64,000 bases of DNA from NCBI RefSeq assembly GCF_004403305.1, contig NZ_SOHE01000060.1, forward strand, positions 125,609 through 189,608, written 5' to 3'. This document shows positions 50,971 to 59,893 of the stretch, piece after piece. The notes under the pieces are model-generated. The model did not search any database. It was given only the letters and a program-made list of their open reading frames with translations, and was not told where the DNA came from. The number at the start of each line of letters is the position of its first letter. Position 1 is the first letter of the stretch. The translations under genes were made by a program, and so were the position numbers. Origin of the DNA: Cryobacterium frigoriphilum (GTDB lineage: Bacteria; Actinomycetota; Actinomycetes; Actinomycetales; Microbacteriaceae).

Positions 50971-52037
50971 GCGGACACCAGTTCCTGGCTGAGGGCGGCG
51001 ACGAAGGCGTCGATGTCGTCTTCGGTGGTATCGAACCCGCACATCCAGCGCACCTCGCCGGTCGCCGGGTTCCAGTCGTAGAAGCGGAAGGACTCACGCA
51101 GCCGGTCGGCCACTCCGGGCGGCAGCACGGCGAAGATCGCGTTGGCCTGGGTGGCCTGGGTGAAGCTGATTCCGGTGAGGGCGCCATCCGCTTGCCCGCG
51201 TTCGACGGCGCCGCGCAGGCGCGCGGCCATCTTGTTGGCGTGGCTCGCGTTGCGCAGCCACAGGTCGCCGTCGAGCAGCGCAATCAGCTGCGCCGAGATA
51301 AAGCGCATCTTGCTCGCGAGCTGCATGTTGGATTTGCGCAGGTATTTCAGGCCGACGGATGCGGCGGGGTTCAGCACCACGATGCACTCACCGAGCATCA
51401 TGCCGTTCTTGGTGCCGCCGAAACTCAGCACGTCGACGCCGGCTTCGCTGGTGAAGGCGGCGAGCGGTACGCCGAGGCTCGCGGCGGCGTTGCTGATGCG
51501 GGCGCCGTCCATGTGCAGGGTCATGCCGTGGCTGTGGGCGTGGTCGGCGATGGCCCGCACCTCGTCGACGGTGTAGACGGTGCCGAGTTCGGTGCTCTGG
51601 GTGATCGAGACGACGAGCGGCTGGGCGCGGTGTTCGTCGCCCCAGCCCCAGGCCTCCTGGTCGATCAGGGCGGGGGTGAGCTTGCCGTCGGGGGTGACGA
51701 TCGGCAGCAACTTGAAGCCGCCGACGCCCTCTGGCGCGCCGCCCTCGTCGTTGTGGATGTGGGCGGTGGCCGCGCAGATCACGGCGCCCCAGCGGGGGAG
51801 CATCGACTGCAGGCCGGTCACGTTCGCGCCGGTGCCGTTGAACACGGGGAAGGCGAGGGTGCCCTCGCCGAAGTGTCGGGCGAAGACCTGCTGCAGGCGG
51901 GCGGTGTAGACGTCGTCGCCGTAGGCGATCTGGTGCGCGCCGTTCGCGGCCGTGATCGCGGCGAGGATCTCCGGATGAATGCCGGAGTAGTTGTCGGAGG
52001 CGAAACCACGCTGGTGCAGATCATGTAGTTGGGTCAC
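50967..52037 (-). CDS. Low-specificity threonine aldolase family PLP enzyme
   Basis: A 356-residue PLP-dependent beta-eliminating lyase, expected to cleave threonine or allo-threonine to glycine and acetaldehyde. The PLP-binding lysine lies in VLSFGGTKNGMMLGE (near residue 207) and the Asp/Arg pocket in MTLHMDGARISNAAA. GTG at 52037; CAGACT exactly 6 nt upstream resembles a leaderless -10. It is translationally coupled to the acyl-CoA ligase gene, an unexplained pairing. Confidence 0.88.
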   Translation of the reverse strand: MTQLHDLHQRGFASDNYSGIHPEILAAITAANGAHQIAYGDDVYTARLQQVFARHFGEGTLAFPVFNGTGANVTGLQSMLPRWGAVICAATAHIHNDEGGAPEGVGGFKLLPIVTPDGKLTPALIDQEAWGWGDEHRAQPLVVSITQSTELGTVYTVDEVRAIADHAHSHGMTLHMDGARISNAAASLGVPLAAFTSEAGVDVLSFGGTKNGMMLGECIVVLNPAASVGLKYLRKSNMQLASKMRFISAQLIALLDGDLWLRNASHANKMAARLRGAVERGQADGALTGISFTQATQANAIFAVLPPGVADRLRESFRFYDWNPATGEVRWMCGFDTTEDDIDAFVAALSQELVSA

Positions 52038-52080
52038 GCGTCTAGTCTGCTACACGGGACTGCGCCGCGTCTGTGCGCGT

Positions 52081-53247
52081 TCAGCGCTTGAGGGCTTCGC
52101 GCAGGGGCACCCGGGCGCCCATTCGCAGCAGGGAGTTGGCGTAGATGCGGGCGCCGAGCAGAATGACGATGCCGGTCGCGGCCAGCAGAATCGCCAGCGA
52201 CACGAGCGGTTCCCACCACAGTGCCGAGTCAAGAAAGATGCGCATCGGCATGCCGACCGGCGCCGAGAACGGAATGTAGGACATGACGGCGAGCACGGCC
52301 GGGTTGTCGTTGAAGAAGATCACCAGAAAATAGGGGATCATCACGAGCACCATCACCGGGGCGGTCGCCGAACCGACATCCTCCTGCCGGGAGACCATCG
52401 ACGCCGTTGCCGCGTACAGGGCGGCGAGCAGCACGAATCCGAACGCAAAGAAGACCGCGAACCAGACGATGGCCGGACCGACGTCGGCGAGCAGTGTCTG
52501 CTGCCCCGTCACGGCCATGCCGAGGGACACGAGCAGGCCTATCGCCACGATCTGCCCGAAGGCCATGATGCTGTTGCCGAGCACCTTGCCGGCCAGCAGG
52601 GCGCGCACCGAGATGGTCGACATGAGAATCTCCACGACCCGGGTCTGCTTCTCTTCCACGACACTCTGCGCGATCGTCGAGCCGAAGGTGACCGCGGACA
52701 TCAGAAAGACCAGGCCGAAACCGATCGCGACGAGGTAGACGAGGCCGCCGTTTGGTGCGCCCTGTTCGAGCAGTGTGAGGGCGGGGCTCACGCTCAGGGC
52801 CGTGAGTACCGCGGTCGGCGGGGTGTCGAGGGCGATGACGGTGACGTCGAGCAGCGAGCCCTCGCCCTCGGCCGGCACGACTGCGGCCGTGACCGTGCCG
52901 TCGCGCACGAGGGCCTCGGCGGCGGCCTGGGTGTCGACCGAGATCGTGTCGAAGGCCTGGGTCTGTTCGACGACCATGGCCGCATTGCCGACCACGGCCA
53001 CCTGGGGCAGCGTGGCGTTCTGGCCCGCGATGCCGCCGACGATGACGGATGCGACGGAGATCAGCAACAGGATTCCGGTCGAGATGAGAAACGCCTTGCT
53101 GCGCAGCCGCACGATGATTTCTCGGCACGCGACGAGCCAGACGCTCTGGCCGACGGTCGGCGCGGTGTGCACCCGGCGGCCGACATGGTGTGCGGATGCG
53201 TGCAGCTCGGTGCTGATGCTGCCGGTGTTGGTGTGCTTGTCGGTCAT
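52081..53247 (-). CDS. ABC exporter permease, NatB-like (copy 1)
   Basis: A 388-residue membrane subunit of an ABC-2 type exporter. There is one helix near 60-80, a long extracytoplasmic domain, then about five helices. The conserved cytoplasmic VVEEKQTRVVEILMSTISVR followed by ALLAGKVLGN is the NatB/DUF3526-type signature. It overlaps the ATPase gene by 4 nt. It is a close paralogue of the protein at 54219-55361, differing mostly in the extracytoplasmic part and the N terminus. Substrate unknown (Na+ or a drug or peptide). Confidence 0.88.
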   Translation of the reverse strand: MTDKHTNTGSISTELHASAHHVGRRVHTAPTVGQSVWLVACREIIVRLRSKAFLISTGILLLISVASVIVGGIAGQNATLPQVAVVGNAAMVVEQTQAFDTISVDTQAAAEALVRDGTVTAAVVPAEGEGSLLDVTVIALDTPPTAVLTALSVSPALTLLEQGAPNGGLVYLVAIGFGLVFLMSAVTFGSTIAQSVVEEKQTRVVEILMSTISVRALLAGKVLGNSIMAFGQIVAIGLLVSLGMAVTGQQTLLADVGPAIVWFAVFFAFGFVLLAALYAATASMVSRQEDVGSATAPVMVLVMIPYFLVIFFNDNPAVLAVMSYIPFSAPVGMPMRIFLDSALWWEPLVSLAILLAATGIVILLGARIYANSLLRMGARVPLREALKR

Positions 53248-54140
53248 TGCACGACCTCCTTGAAGATGCTGGCGAGTGACGGGCGCTGGTGGTTGAAGGC
53301 CGAAACCGGACCACGCGCGATCGCCTGCTGCAGAACGAGCTGGCTCGCGGCATCCGTCTCGGCTTCAAAGACCACGTGGCCACCGGCTGCGTCGAGGGTG
53401 AGGTCGACGATGCGGATGCCGGGAAGGTCGCGAATCCAGCTCGCGTCGCCGTGGGTGCGAATCTCGAAGCGGGGGCTGCTGTATTCGTCGCGCAGGGTTT
53501 CGCGGGCGCCCTGGGCTCGGATTTCGCCGTCGCCGATGATGACGAGGTCGTCGCAGAGCCGTTCGACGATGTCGAGCTGGTGTGAGGAGAACAGCACGGG
53601 GGCGCCGCCGGCGGCGTATTCGGCCAGTACCCCCATCACGACCTCGACCGCGATCGGGTCAAGGCCCGAGAAGGGCTCGTCGAGCACCAGAAATTCGGGG
53701 TCGTGCACGAGGGCGGCGGCGATCTGGGCGCGTTGCTGGTTGCCGAGTGAGAGCGATTCGACGAGGGCGTTGCTGCGGTCGGTCAGTCCCAGGCGTTCGA
53801 GCAGGTCGGTTGTGTTGCGAAGCGCCGCGTGCGGGGTGAGGCCGTGCAGGCGGGCCAGGTAGATGAGCTGTTCGGCGACCTTCATTTTGGGGTACAGGCC
53901 GCGCTCTTCGGGCATGTAGCCGAAACGGCGGCGGTCACTCGCGGTAACCGGTGCTCCGTCGATGAGTACCGTGCCGGCATCGGCCGTGAGCACGCCGAGG
54001 ATGATGCGCATGGTGGTGGTCTTGCCGGCGCCATTGGCGCCGACGAAGCCCGTCATGCGGCCGTTGCCCACGGTGAAACTCACGTCGGTGAGCACCTGCC
54101 TGGTGCCGTATCGCTTGGTGATGCCCCTGATGTCGAGCAT
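53244..54140 (-). CDS. ABC exporter ATPase, NatA-like (copy 1)
   Basis: A 298-residue ATPase. Walker A is GANGAGKTTTMRIIL (near 35-48), the signature is LSLGNQQRAQIAAAL, Walker B is FLVLDEPFSGLDP and the switch histidine is in LFSSHQLDIVERL. The C-terminal 80 residues form a DUF4162-like domain ending SLASIFKEVVQ. It pairs with the permease gene it overlaps. It is paralogous to the ATPase at 55358-56242. Confidence 0.92.
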   Translation of the reverse strand: MLDIRGITKRYGTRQVLTDVSFTVGNGRMTGFVGANGAGKTTTMRIILGVLTADAGTVLIDGAPVTASDRRRFGYMPEERGLYPKMKVAEQLIYLARLHGLTPHAALRNTTDLLERLGLTDRSNALVESLSLGNQQRAQIAAALVHDPEFLVLDEPFSGLDPIAVEVVMGVLAEYAAGGAPVLFSSHQLDIVERLCDDLVIIGDGEIRAQGARETLRDEYSSPRFEIRTHGDASWIRDLPGIRIVDLTLDAAGGHVVFEAETDAASQLVLQQAIARGPVSAFNHQRPSLASIFKEVVQ

Positions 54141-54218
54141 GCCCCGCCCCTTCGTCGCCGTGATGACAACGCTAGCGCGACCGGCGCGGCGGCGGCAGGG
54201 GTCGTTCGCGCGGTGCGG

Positions 54219-55361
54219 TTATCGCTTCAGAGCGTCACGCAGGCTGACCCGGGCGCCCATGCGCAGCAGCGAGTTCGAGTAGATGCGGGAGCCGAGCAGG
54301 ATCACGACCACGGTGGAGGCGACCAGAACCACGAGCGCGAGCAGCGGTTCCCACCACTCGGCGGTGCCGAGGAAGATGCGCAGCGGCATGCTGACCGGGG
54401 CGGAGAACGGGACATAGGACATGATCGCGACGACGAGGGGGTTGTCGTTGAAGAAGACCACGAGGAAATACGGGATCATCGTGAGGAACAGCACCGGGCT
54501 GGTGACCGAACCCACGTCTTCCTGCCGGGAGACCATCGACGCGGTCGCCGCGTAAAGTGCCGCGAGCAGCACGAAGCCGAAAGCGAAGAACACCACGAAC
54601 CAGCCGATCGCCGGCCCGACGTCGGCGAGGAGCACCCGTTGCCCGGTGACGGCCATGCCGCCCGCGGCCAACAGGCCGATGGCCACGATCTGCCCGAAGG
54701 CCATGATGCTGTTGCCGAGGACCTTGCCGGCCAGCAGGGCGCGCACCGAGATCGTGGACATCAGGATCTCGACGATGCGGGTCTGCTTTTCTTCGACGAC
54801 GCTCTGCGCGATGGTGCCGCCGAAGGTGGTCGCGCTCATCAGGAAGACGATGCCGAACGCGAGCGCCACAAGGTAGGCGATGCCGCCGCCCTGCTCGGCC
54901 GGGTCGAGCAGCTGCACCTCGGGGCTGACGCTCAGGGCACCGGTCACATCCAGCGGAGCGGAATCGAGGGCGATCACGGTGACGGGAAGGACGGCATCCG
55001 CGCTGTCGCTCGGAACAATCGCCGCCTTGACCGTGCCGTCCCGCACGAGGGCTTCGGCGTCGGCGACGGTATCGACCGCCATGATCTCGAAAGCGCCGGT
55101 GCTCTCGACGACGGCTTCGGCCGAGCCGACCACGGCGACGGTGTCGAGGCTCGTGTCCTGGCTGGCGATGCCGCCGGCGACGACGGCTCCGACGGAGATC
55201 AGCAGCAGGATTCCGGTCGAGATGAGGAAGGCCTTGCTACGCAGCCGCACCAGGATCTCGCGGGTGGCGACCAGCCAGACGCTCTGGGCGACGCTCGGCG
55301 CCGTGGAGCGTTGCGGCGAGGTCGGTGTGCCCCGGGTGCTCGCTTTTTCCGTGACGCTCAC
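54219..55361 (-). CDS. ABC exporter permease, NatB-like (copy 2)
   Basis: A 380-residue permease with the same helices and the same VVEEKQTRIVEILMSTISVR core as copy 1. It overlaps its own ATPase gene by 4 nt and is 78 nt upstream of the copy-1 ATPase. The extracytoplasmic loop (about 90-180) is the most divergent part, suggesting a different ligand or partner. Confidence 0.88.
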   Translation of the reverse strand: MSVTEKASTRGTPTSPQRSTAPSVAQSVWLVATREILVRLRSKAFLISTGILLLISVGAVVAGGIASQDTSLDTVAVVGSAEAVVESTGAFEIMAVDTVADAEALVRDGTVKAAIVPSDSADAVLPVTVIALDSAPLDVTGALSVSPEVQLLDPAEQGGGIAYLVALAFGIVFLMSATTFGGTIAQSVVEEKQTRIVEILMSTISVRALLAGKVLGNSIMAFGQIVAIGLLAAGGMAVTGQRVLLADVGPAIGWFVVFFAFGFVLLAALYAATASMVSRQEDVGSVTSPVLFLTMIPYFLVVFFNDNPLVVAIMSYVPFSAPVSMPLRIFLGTAEWWEPLLALVVLVASTVVVILLGSRIYSNSLLRMGARVSLRDALKR

Positions 55362-56242
55362 TGCACGACCTCCTTGAAGATGCTGGCCAGGCTCGGCCGT
55401 TGACGGGTGAAAGCGGTGACCGGGCCGCGGGACACGGCCTCACTGAGCACGTGCTGGCTGGCAGCATCCGTCTCGGCCTCGAAGACGGCCCAACCGCCGT
55501 CGAAGTCGACGACGTCGATGCCGGGCAGGTCGCGCATCCAACCGGCATCGCCGAGGGTCTGGATTTCGAAGCGAGCGCTGGTGTGGTCCTCGCGCAGTTG
55601 CTCGCGGGATCCGGCGGCGCGGATGCTGCCGTCGCCGATGATCACGAGGTCGTCGCAGAGCCGTTCGACGATGTCGAGCTGGTGCGAGGAGAAGAGCACC
55701 GGAGTGCCGCCGGCGGCGTAGCCGGCCAGCACGGTCATCACCGTTTCGACGGCAATCGGGTCGAGACCCGAGAACGGCTCGTCGAGCACCAGGAATTCAG
55801 GGTCGTGCACGAGGGCGGCGGCGATCTGCGCGCGCTGCTGATTGCCGAGCGAGAGGGCTTCGACGAGGTCGTCACGGCGCTCGCCGAGGCCGAGCTGCTC
55901 GAGCAGGCTGGTGGTGTTGCGCTGAGCGGATGCCGGCGACAGGCCGTGCAGGCGCGCCAGGTAAACGAGCTGCTCGGCGACCTTCATCTTTGGGTACAAG
56001 CCGCGTTCTTCCGGCATGTAGCCGAAGCGTCGTCGGTCGCTCGCCGTGACGGCGGTTCCGTCGATGAATACGGTTCCCTCATCGGGCGCGAGCACGCCGA
56101 GGATGATGCGCATGGTGGTGGTCTTGCCGGCACCGTTCGCGCCGACGAAGCCGGTCATGCGGCCGTCGGCGACGGTGAAGTTCACGTCGCTGAGTACCTG
56201 CCGGGCCCCGTAGCTCTTGCTGACGCCCCTGATGTCGAGCAT
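55358..56242 (-). CDS. ABC exporter ATPase, NatA-like (copy 2)
   Basis: A 294-residue ATPase with GANGAGKTTTMRIIL, LSLGNQQRAQIAAAL and FLVLDEPFSGLDP identical to copy 1. The C-terminal DUF4162-like domain is more diverged. It is the first gene of the four-gene unit. The ATG at 56242 has GAGAGGG 6 nt upstream; the long frame to 56383 is excluded as leader. A CATATA (minus strand, near 56272) is a possible -10. Confidence 0.9.
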   Translation of the reverse strand: MLDIRGVSKSYGARQVLSDVNFTVADGRMTGFVGANGAGKTTTMRIILGVLAPDEGTVFIDGTAVTASDRRRFGYMPEERGLYPKMKVAEQLVYLARLHGLSPASAQRNTTSLLEQLGLGERRDDLVEALSLGNQQRAQIAAALVHDPEFLVLDEPFSGLDPIAVETVMTVLAGYAAGGTPVLFSSHQLDIVERLCDDLVIIGDGSIRAAGSREQLREDHTSARFEIQTLGDAGWMRDLPGIDVVDFDGGWAVFEAETDAASQHVLSEAVSRGPVTAFTRQRPSLASIFKEVVQ

Positions 56243-56391
56243 GTGCACCCTCTCGTTCTGTGTACCGCGTCTATATGTACTCTTCACGGTACGCAGAGGG
56301 CGGCGGGGGCGCATCCGTCGCTGGGGGGAGAGGCAGATTGGTTGCGTGTGGTCAAGACCCCGCTGCCCGACCAGGATCTGCAAAACTATGC

Positions 56392-56460
56392 AGTTTGATG
56401 ACGCAAAACAGTAAAGTATGGCTGTACGAAACGGTGCAGTATGGATCGACGAAATGGTAA
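56392..56460 (+). repeat. Three tandem 23-bp direct repeats upstream of the DUF4143 ATPase gene
   Basis: Units begin at exactly 23-nt intervals: 56392 (AGTTTGATGACGCAAAACAG...), 56415 (AGTATGGCTGTACGAAACGG...) and 56438 (AGTATGGATCGACGAAATGG...). Units 2 and 3 match at about 18 of 23 positions. A weaker fourth copy may precede at 56369 (GCAAAAC in the same phase). The tract is AT-richer than its surroundings. It ends 8 nt before the gene's ATG at 56469, so it overlaps the promoter or leader. Confidence 0.75.
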
Positions 56461-56468
56461 GGTCAGTT

Positions 56469-57740
56469 ATGGACTACGCGCCCCGAATCGTAGATGCAGA
56501 GCTGACAGCGATGCTCGCGGGACTGCCCGCGATCGCCATAGACGGACCGAAAGCTGTCGGTAAGACGGCGACGGCCTCGCGACGAGCTGCCTCTGTCATT
56601 GAACTCGACGATCCCGACCAGCTCATCCTGCTGCAGGCGGACCGGGAGCGGCTGGCTCGGTTGCCTAAACCTGTCCTGCTCGACGAATGGCAGCTGTACC
56701 CGACCGTCTGGGACACCGTTCGACGAAATGTAGACCACGATTCGCGGCCCGGCCAGTACCTGCTTGCAGGCAGCGCGACCCCGACGAAAGCGCCGACCCA
56801 TTCCGGAGCCGGTCGCATCGTGCACCTGCGCATGAGGCCGATGGCATTCTCCGAACGAGGAATCACTCCCCCAACCGTGTCGCTGGGACAACTCTTGTCA
56901 GGCTCGTCCCCAATTGTGACAGGGGAAAGCGCGGTGACGCTCGTGGACTACGCATCCGAGATCACGCGCTCCGGGTTCCCCGCGATCCGGCTTCAGCCGG
57001 AGAGCTACCGATCGGAGACGCTCGATGGCTATCTCGCTGCTATCGTCGAGCACGACTTTCCAGACGCCGGCTACACGGTCCGGCGACCAGCCTCTCTTCG
57101 CGCTTGGCTGGCGGCGTACGCTGCCGCGAGCTCCACCACGGCAAGCTATGACAGCATCATCCGCGCGGCCACCCCGGGGGACTCGGCGAAGCCGTCGCGC
57201 TCCACTGCGCAGGACTACCGAGAAGTGCTCGCGAAGCTGTGGGTGCTGGATCAGGTTCCTGGCTGGCTCCCGAGCAGAAATCGTCTCAGCGGGCTTGGAC
57301 AGGCTCCGAAACACCAGCTCGCGGATCCGGCACTGGCCGCTCGACTCTTGCGCGTGTCAGCGGATGCGCTCATCAGTCAGGCCGACATCGGCCCGCCCGA
57401 GCTGCGAGATGGTCCATTGCTGGGGGCGCTGTTCGAGTCACTCGTGACTCTGAGCGTGCGTGCCTACGCGCAGGCATCCGGGGCGTCTGTGCACCACTTG
57501 CGGACCCACAGAGGCGACCATGAAGTGGACCTCATTGTTGAGCGACCCGATGGCCGTGTGCTTGCGCTCGAAGTCAAACTTTCGGGAACCGTGGACGACA
57601 AGGACACTCGTCACCTGCGCTGGCTGGCCAAAGAGATCGGCCCAGATCTCGTGGATTCGGCCGTCATCACGACCGGAAAGGTCGCGTACCGGCGGCCCGA
57701 CGGCATCGCCGTGATTCCACTCGCGCTGCTTGGACCGTGA
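56469..57740 (+). CDS. AAA-family ATPase with DUF4143 domain
   Basis: A 423-residue protein. The N-terminal ATPase domain has Walker A AIDGPKAVGKTATASRRA (near 25-42) and Walker B KPVLLDEWQ (near 80). The DUF4143 C-terminal domain follows and ends in a nuclease-like HEVDLIVERPD...LALEVKLS pattern (D-x(n)-E-x-K), as in PD-(D/E)XK folds. ATG 56469 has TAAGGTCAGTT upstream; an earlier ATG at 56418 lies inside the 23-bp repeats. The family is widespread and mobile-like with no settled function; no partner gene is nearby. It lies opposite in direction to both flanking operons. Confidence 0.8.
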   Translation: MDYAPRIVDAELTAMLAGLPAIAIDGPKAVGKTATASRRAASVIELDDPDQLILLQADRERLARLPKPVLLDEWQLYPTVWDTVRRNVDHDSRPGQYLLAGSATPTKAPTHSGAGRIVHLRMRPMAFSERGITPPTVSLGQLLSGSSPIVTGESAVTLVDYASEITRSGFPAIRLQPESYRSETLDGYLAAIVEHDFPDAGYTVRRPASLRAWLAAYAAASSTTASYDSIIRAATPGDSAKPSRSTAQDYREVLAKLWVLDQVPGWLPSRNRLSGLGQAPKHQLADPALAARLLRVSADALISQADIGPPELRDGPLLGALFESLVTLSVRAYAQASGASVHHLRTHRGDHEVDLIVERPDGRVLALEVKLSGTVDDKDTRHLRWLAKEIGPDLVDSAVITTGKVAYRRPDGIAVIPLALLGP

Positions 57741-57758
57741 GGTGCCGGTGAGCAGACC

Positions 57759-58457
57759 TCAGACGAGCTGGTGCTCGTAGGCGAAGACGACGGCCTGGAC
57801 CCGGTCGCGCAGCACGAGCTTGAGCAGCACCTTGGAGACGTGGGATTTCACGGTGGCGTCGCCCACGTAGAGGGTGTGGGCGATCTCCTGGTTGCTGAGG
57901 CCGCGGGCGAGGAGCAGGAAAACCTCGCGCTCGCGGTCGGTGAGGTCGGCGAGCGGTGCCAGGTTGGCCGCCGCAGGCACGGCGACGGATGCCGCGGGTC
58001 GGCCCACGAAACGCTCGATCACCCGCCGCGTGACATCGGTGGACAGCAGCGCGTCGCCCCGGGCGAGCACCTGCACGGCGTCGATGAGGGCCTCGGGGCT
58101 GGAGTTCTTCAGCAGGAAACCGCTCGCCCCATGCTGAAGCGCGGTGAACAGGTAGTCCTCGCGGTCGAAGGTGGTCAGCATCAGCACGGCCGAGCGGATG
58201 GCGGGATCCGCCACGATCGTGCGGGTCGCGGTGAGTCCGTCGAGGCCGGGCATTTCGACGTCCATGCAGATCACGTCGGGGGTCAGCCGGCGTGCCTGGG
58301 TGATGGCCGCGAGGCCGTCGGCGGCCTCGCCGACGACGACGATGCCGGACTCGGATTCGAGGATGGTGCGAAAGCCCGCGCGCACGATGGCGTGGTCGTC
58401 GACGAGCAGCACCCGGATCGGTGCGGCCCGCTCGGTCAGCGAGAGCGGCGCACTCAC
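57759..58457 (-). CDS. NarL/LuxR-family response regulator
   Basis: A 232-residue regulator. The receiver domain is at about 14-130, with acidic pair VDDH, phospho-acceptor Asp in ICMDVEMPG (near 65), Thr in LMLTTFD and Lys in GFLLKNSSPEA. The C-terminal LuxR-type helix-turn-helix is LTDREREVFLLLARGLSNQE, then IAHTLYVGDATVKSHVSKVL. It overlaps the kinase gene by 4 nt. A regulatory link to the nearby ABC exporters is possible but not shown. Confidence 0.94.
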   Translation of the reverse strand: MSAPLSLTERAAPIRVLLVDDHAIVRAGFRTILESESGIVVVGEAADGLAAITQARRLTPDVICMDVEMPGLDGLTATRTIVADPAIRSAVLMLTTFDREDYLFTALQHGASGFLLKNSSPEALIDAVQVLARGDALLSTDVTRRVIERFVGRPAASVAVPAAANLAPLADLTDREREVFLLLARGLSNQEIAHTLYVGDATVKSHVSKVLLKLVLRDRVQAVVFAYEHQLV

Positions 58458-59827
58458 GCGGCGGGCTCCGGTTCGGGGGCGGTCGCGCCGAGCGGCTGCG
58501 GGAGGGGCTGGGTCGACAGCAGCGGGAACCGGGCGCGCACGATGTAGCCGCCGCGCGGACGGGCTCCGAGGTGAAGCTGACCGTTGACGGCGAGCACCCG
58601 TTCCCGCATGCCGCGCTGGCCGAGCCCGCAGCCGCTCGCCGCGTGTGTGGGCACGGCGCTGCTCGCGGTGACCCGCGGTCCGCTGCCGGTGTCGGTGATC
58701 TCGACCTCCACGGCATCCGTCTCGTAGCGCAGCCGTACCTCGGCGCTCGCTCCGCGACCGGCGTGTTTGCGGGTGTTGGTGAGGGCTTCCTGCACGACCC
58801 GGTAGATGCTCTGGCCGATGGTGCCCGGCACGGGCCGGGGATCGCCGATGATGCTGAGCGCGGTGGGCACGCCGCCGGCCCGGCTCTCCTCGGCGAGGTC
58901 AGGCAGATGGTCGACGGTGTGGGTGCTGGGGCTCTGGCTGGCCGGGCGGGCCCCGGCCGGGTCGTCGTCGGCGCGCAGGGTGCCGAGCATCGTCTGCAGC
59001 TCGTCGATGGCGCTGCGGGCGCTGTGTTCGATGACTCCGAGAGCGTCGGCGGCGGCTATCGGGTCACGGTCGAGGATGCGGCGGGCGGCTCCGGCCTGCA
59101 CGCCCATCACGGAGACGTGGTGGGCGACCACGTCGTGCAGCTCGCGGGCGATGCGCACGCGCTCGAGGGTCACGGCCTGGGCGGCGGTACGCTCGCGTTC
59201 GGCGGCGAGCTCGCGAGTGCGCTCGGCGAGGACGGCGGCCCGCTGGGCGGACTGCCAAGCCGTGTCGCCGAAGTAATATGCCGCCCAGAAGTAGAGGAGG
59301 TTGATCAGTACCTGAAGCATGCCGAAAGCGGCATATGGGGAAAAAATGCCGTCACGCGACAGATCCGGCATCGCGGTGGCCTGGTTGGCCTGCACGATGA
59401 GCTGCCAGAAGAGCCAGATGAACATGCCGGCGATGATGCAGAGGCGCACCCAGCGGGACAGCACCGGGTTCTGGCTCCAGGCGCCCACGGCGTAGATCGC
59501 CAGGTAGAGGCAGATGCTGGCGAAGAAACCGTCACCGACGCCGAACATGGCGCCGACCCCGAAGACGAGGGCGATCACGAGCGCGACGAGCTCGGGAAGG
59601 CGACGGCGCAGGGCCAGGGGGCCGGCCATCAGCACCACCCAGATCGCGGCCTGCCACCAGGGCGACTCGCTCATCACCCCGGCGGCGCGGGTGAGCGTCA
59701 CGCTCAGTGCGGTGCCGCCGAGCATGGCCAGGGCGAGCACGCTGTCGCGCCGGTAGCCCCGGGCGCTGGGCCGGGGTCGACGCCACGCGGCGTCGAGGGG
59801 TTCGGCAGAACGGGCCACGGGGGTCAT
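58454..59827 (-). CDS. NarL-type sensor histidine kinase
   Basis: A 457-residue membrane kinase. There are about six hydrophobic helices in residues 25-190 without a large external loop, suggesting an intramembrane sensor. The HisKA_3 domain has the phospho-accepting His in RIARELHDVVAHHVSVM (near 248), and the HATPase region has VVQEALTNTRKHAG and the G boxes DTGSGPRV and GCGLGQRGMRERV. ATG 59827 has TACCCT exactly 6 nt upstream (leaderless-like). Confidence 0.92.
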   Translation of the reverse strand: MTPVARSAEPLDAAWRRPRPSARGYRRDSVLALAMLGGTALSVTLTRAAGVMSESPWWQAAIWVVLMAGPLALRRRLPELVALVIALVFGVGAMFGVGDGFFASICLYLAIYAVGAWSQNPVLSRWVRLCIIAGMFIWLFWQLIVQANQATAMPDLSRDGIFSPYAAFGMLQVLINLLYFWAAYYFGDTAWQSAQRAAVLAERTRELAAERERTAAQAVTLERVRIARELHDVVAHHVSVMGVQAGAARRILDRDPIAAADALGVIEHSARSAIDELQTMLGTLRADDDPAGARPASQSPSTHTVDHLPDLAEESRAGGVPTALSIIGDPRPVPGTIGQSIYRVVQEALTNTRKHAGRGASAEVRLRYETDAVEVEITDTGSGPRVTASSAVPTHAASGCGLGQRGMRERVLAVNGQLHLGARPRGGYIVRARFPLLSTQPLPQPLGATAPEPEPAA

Positions 59828-59833
59828 CTGTCA

Positions 59834-59839
59834 AGGGTA
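59834..59839 (-). promoter_or_regulatory. Leaderless -10 of the histidine kinase gene
   Basis: On the minus strand TACCCT lies exactly 6 nt before the ATG at 59827. Confidence 0.45.
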
Positions 59840-59858
59840 GACCCTGTGTCTAGCCCTA

Positions 59859-59882
59859 CGCCTCCGCCGAGCGGCGGAGGCG
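59859..59882 (-). terminator. Hairpin after the SDR gene
   Basis: A perfect 10-bp stem CGCCTCCGCC / GGCGGAGGCG with a GAGC loop lies between the SDR stop and the kinase start. No U run follows. Confidence 0.65.
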
Positions 59883-59893
59883 CGGGCGCACCG

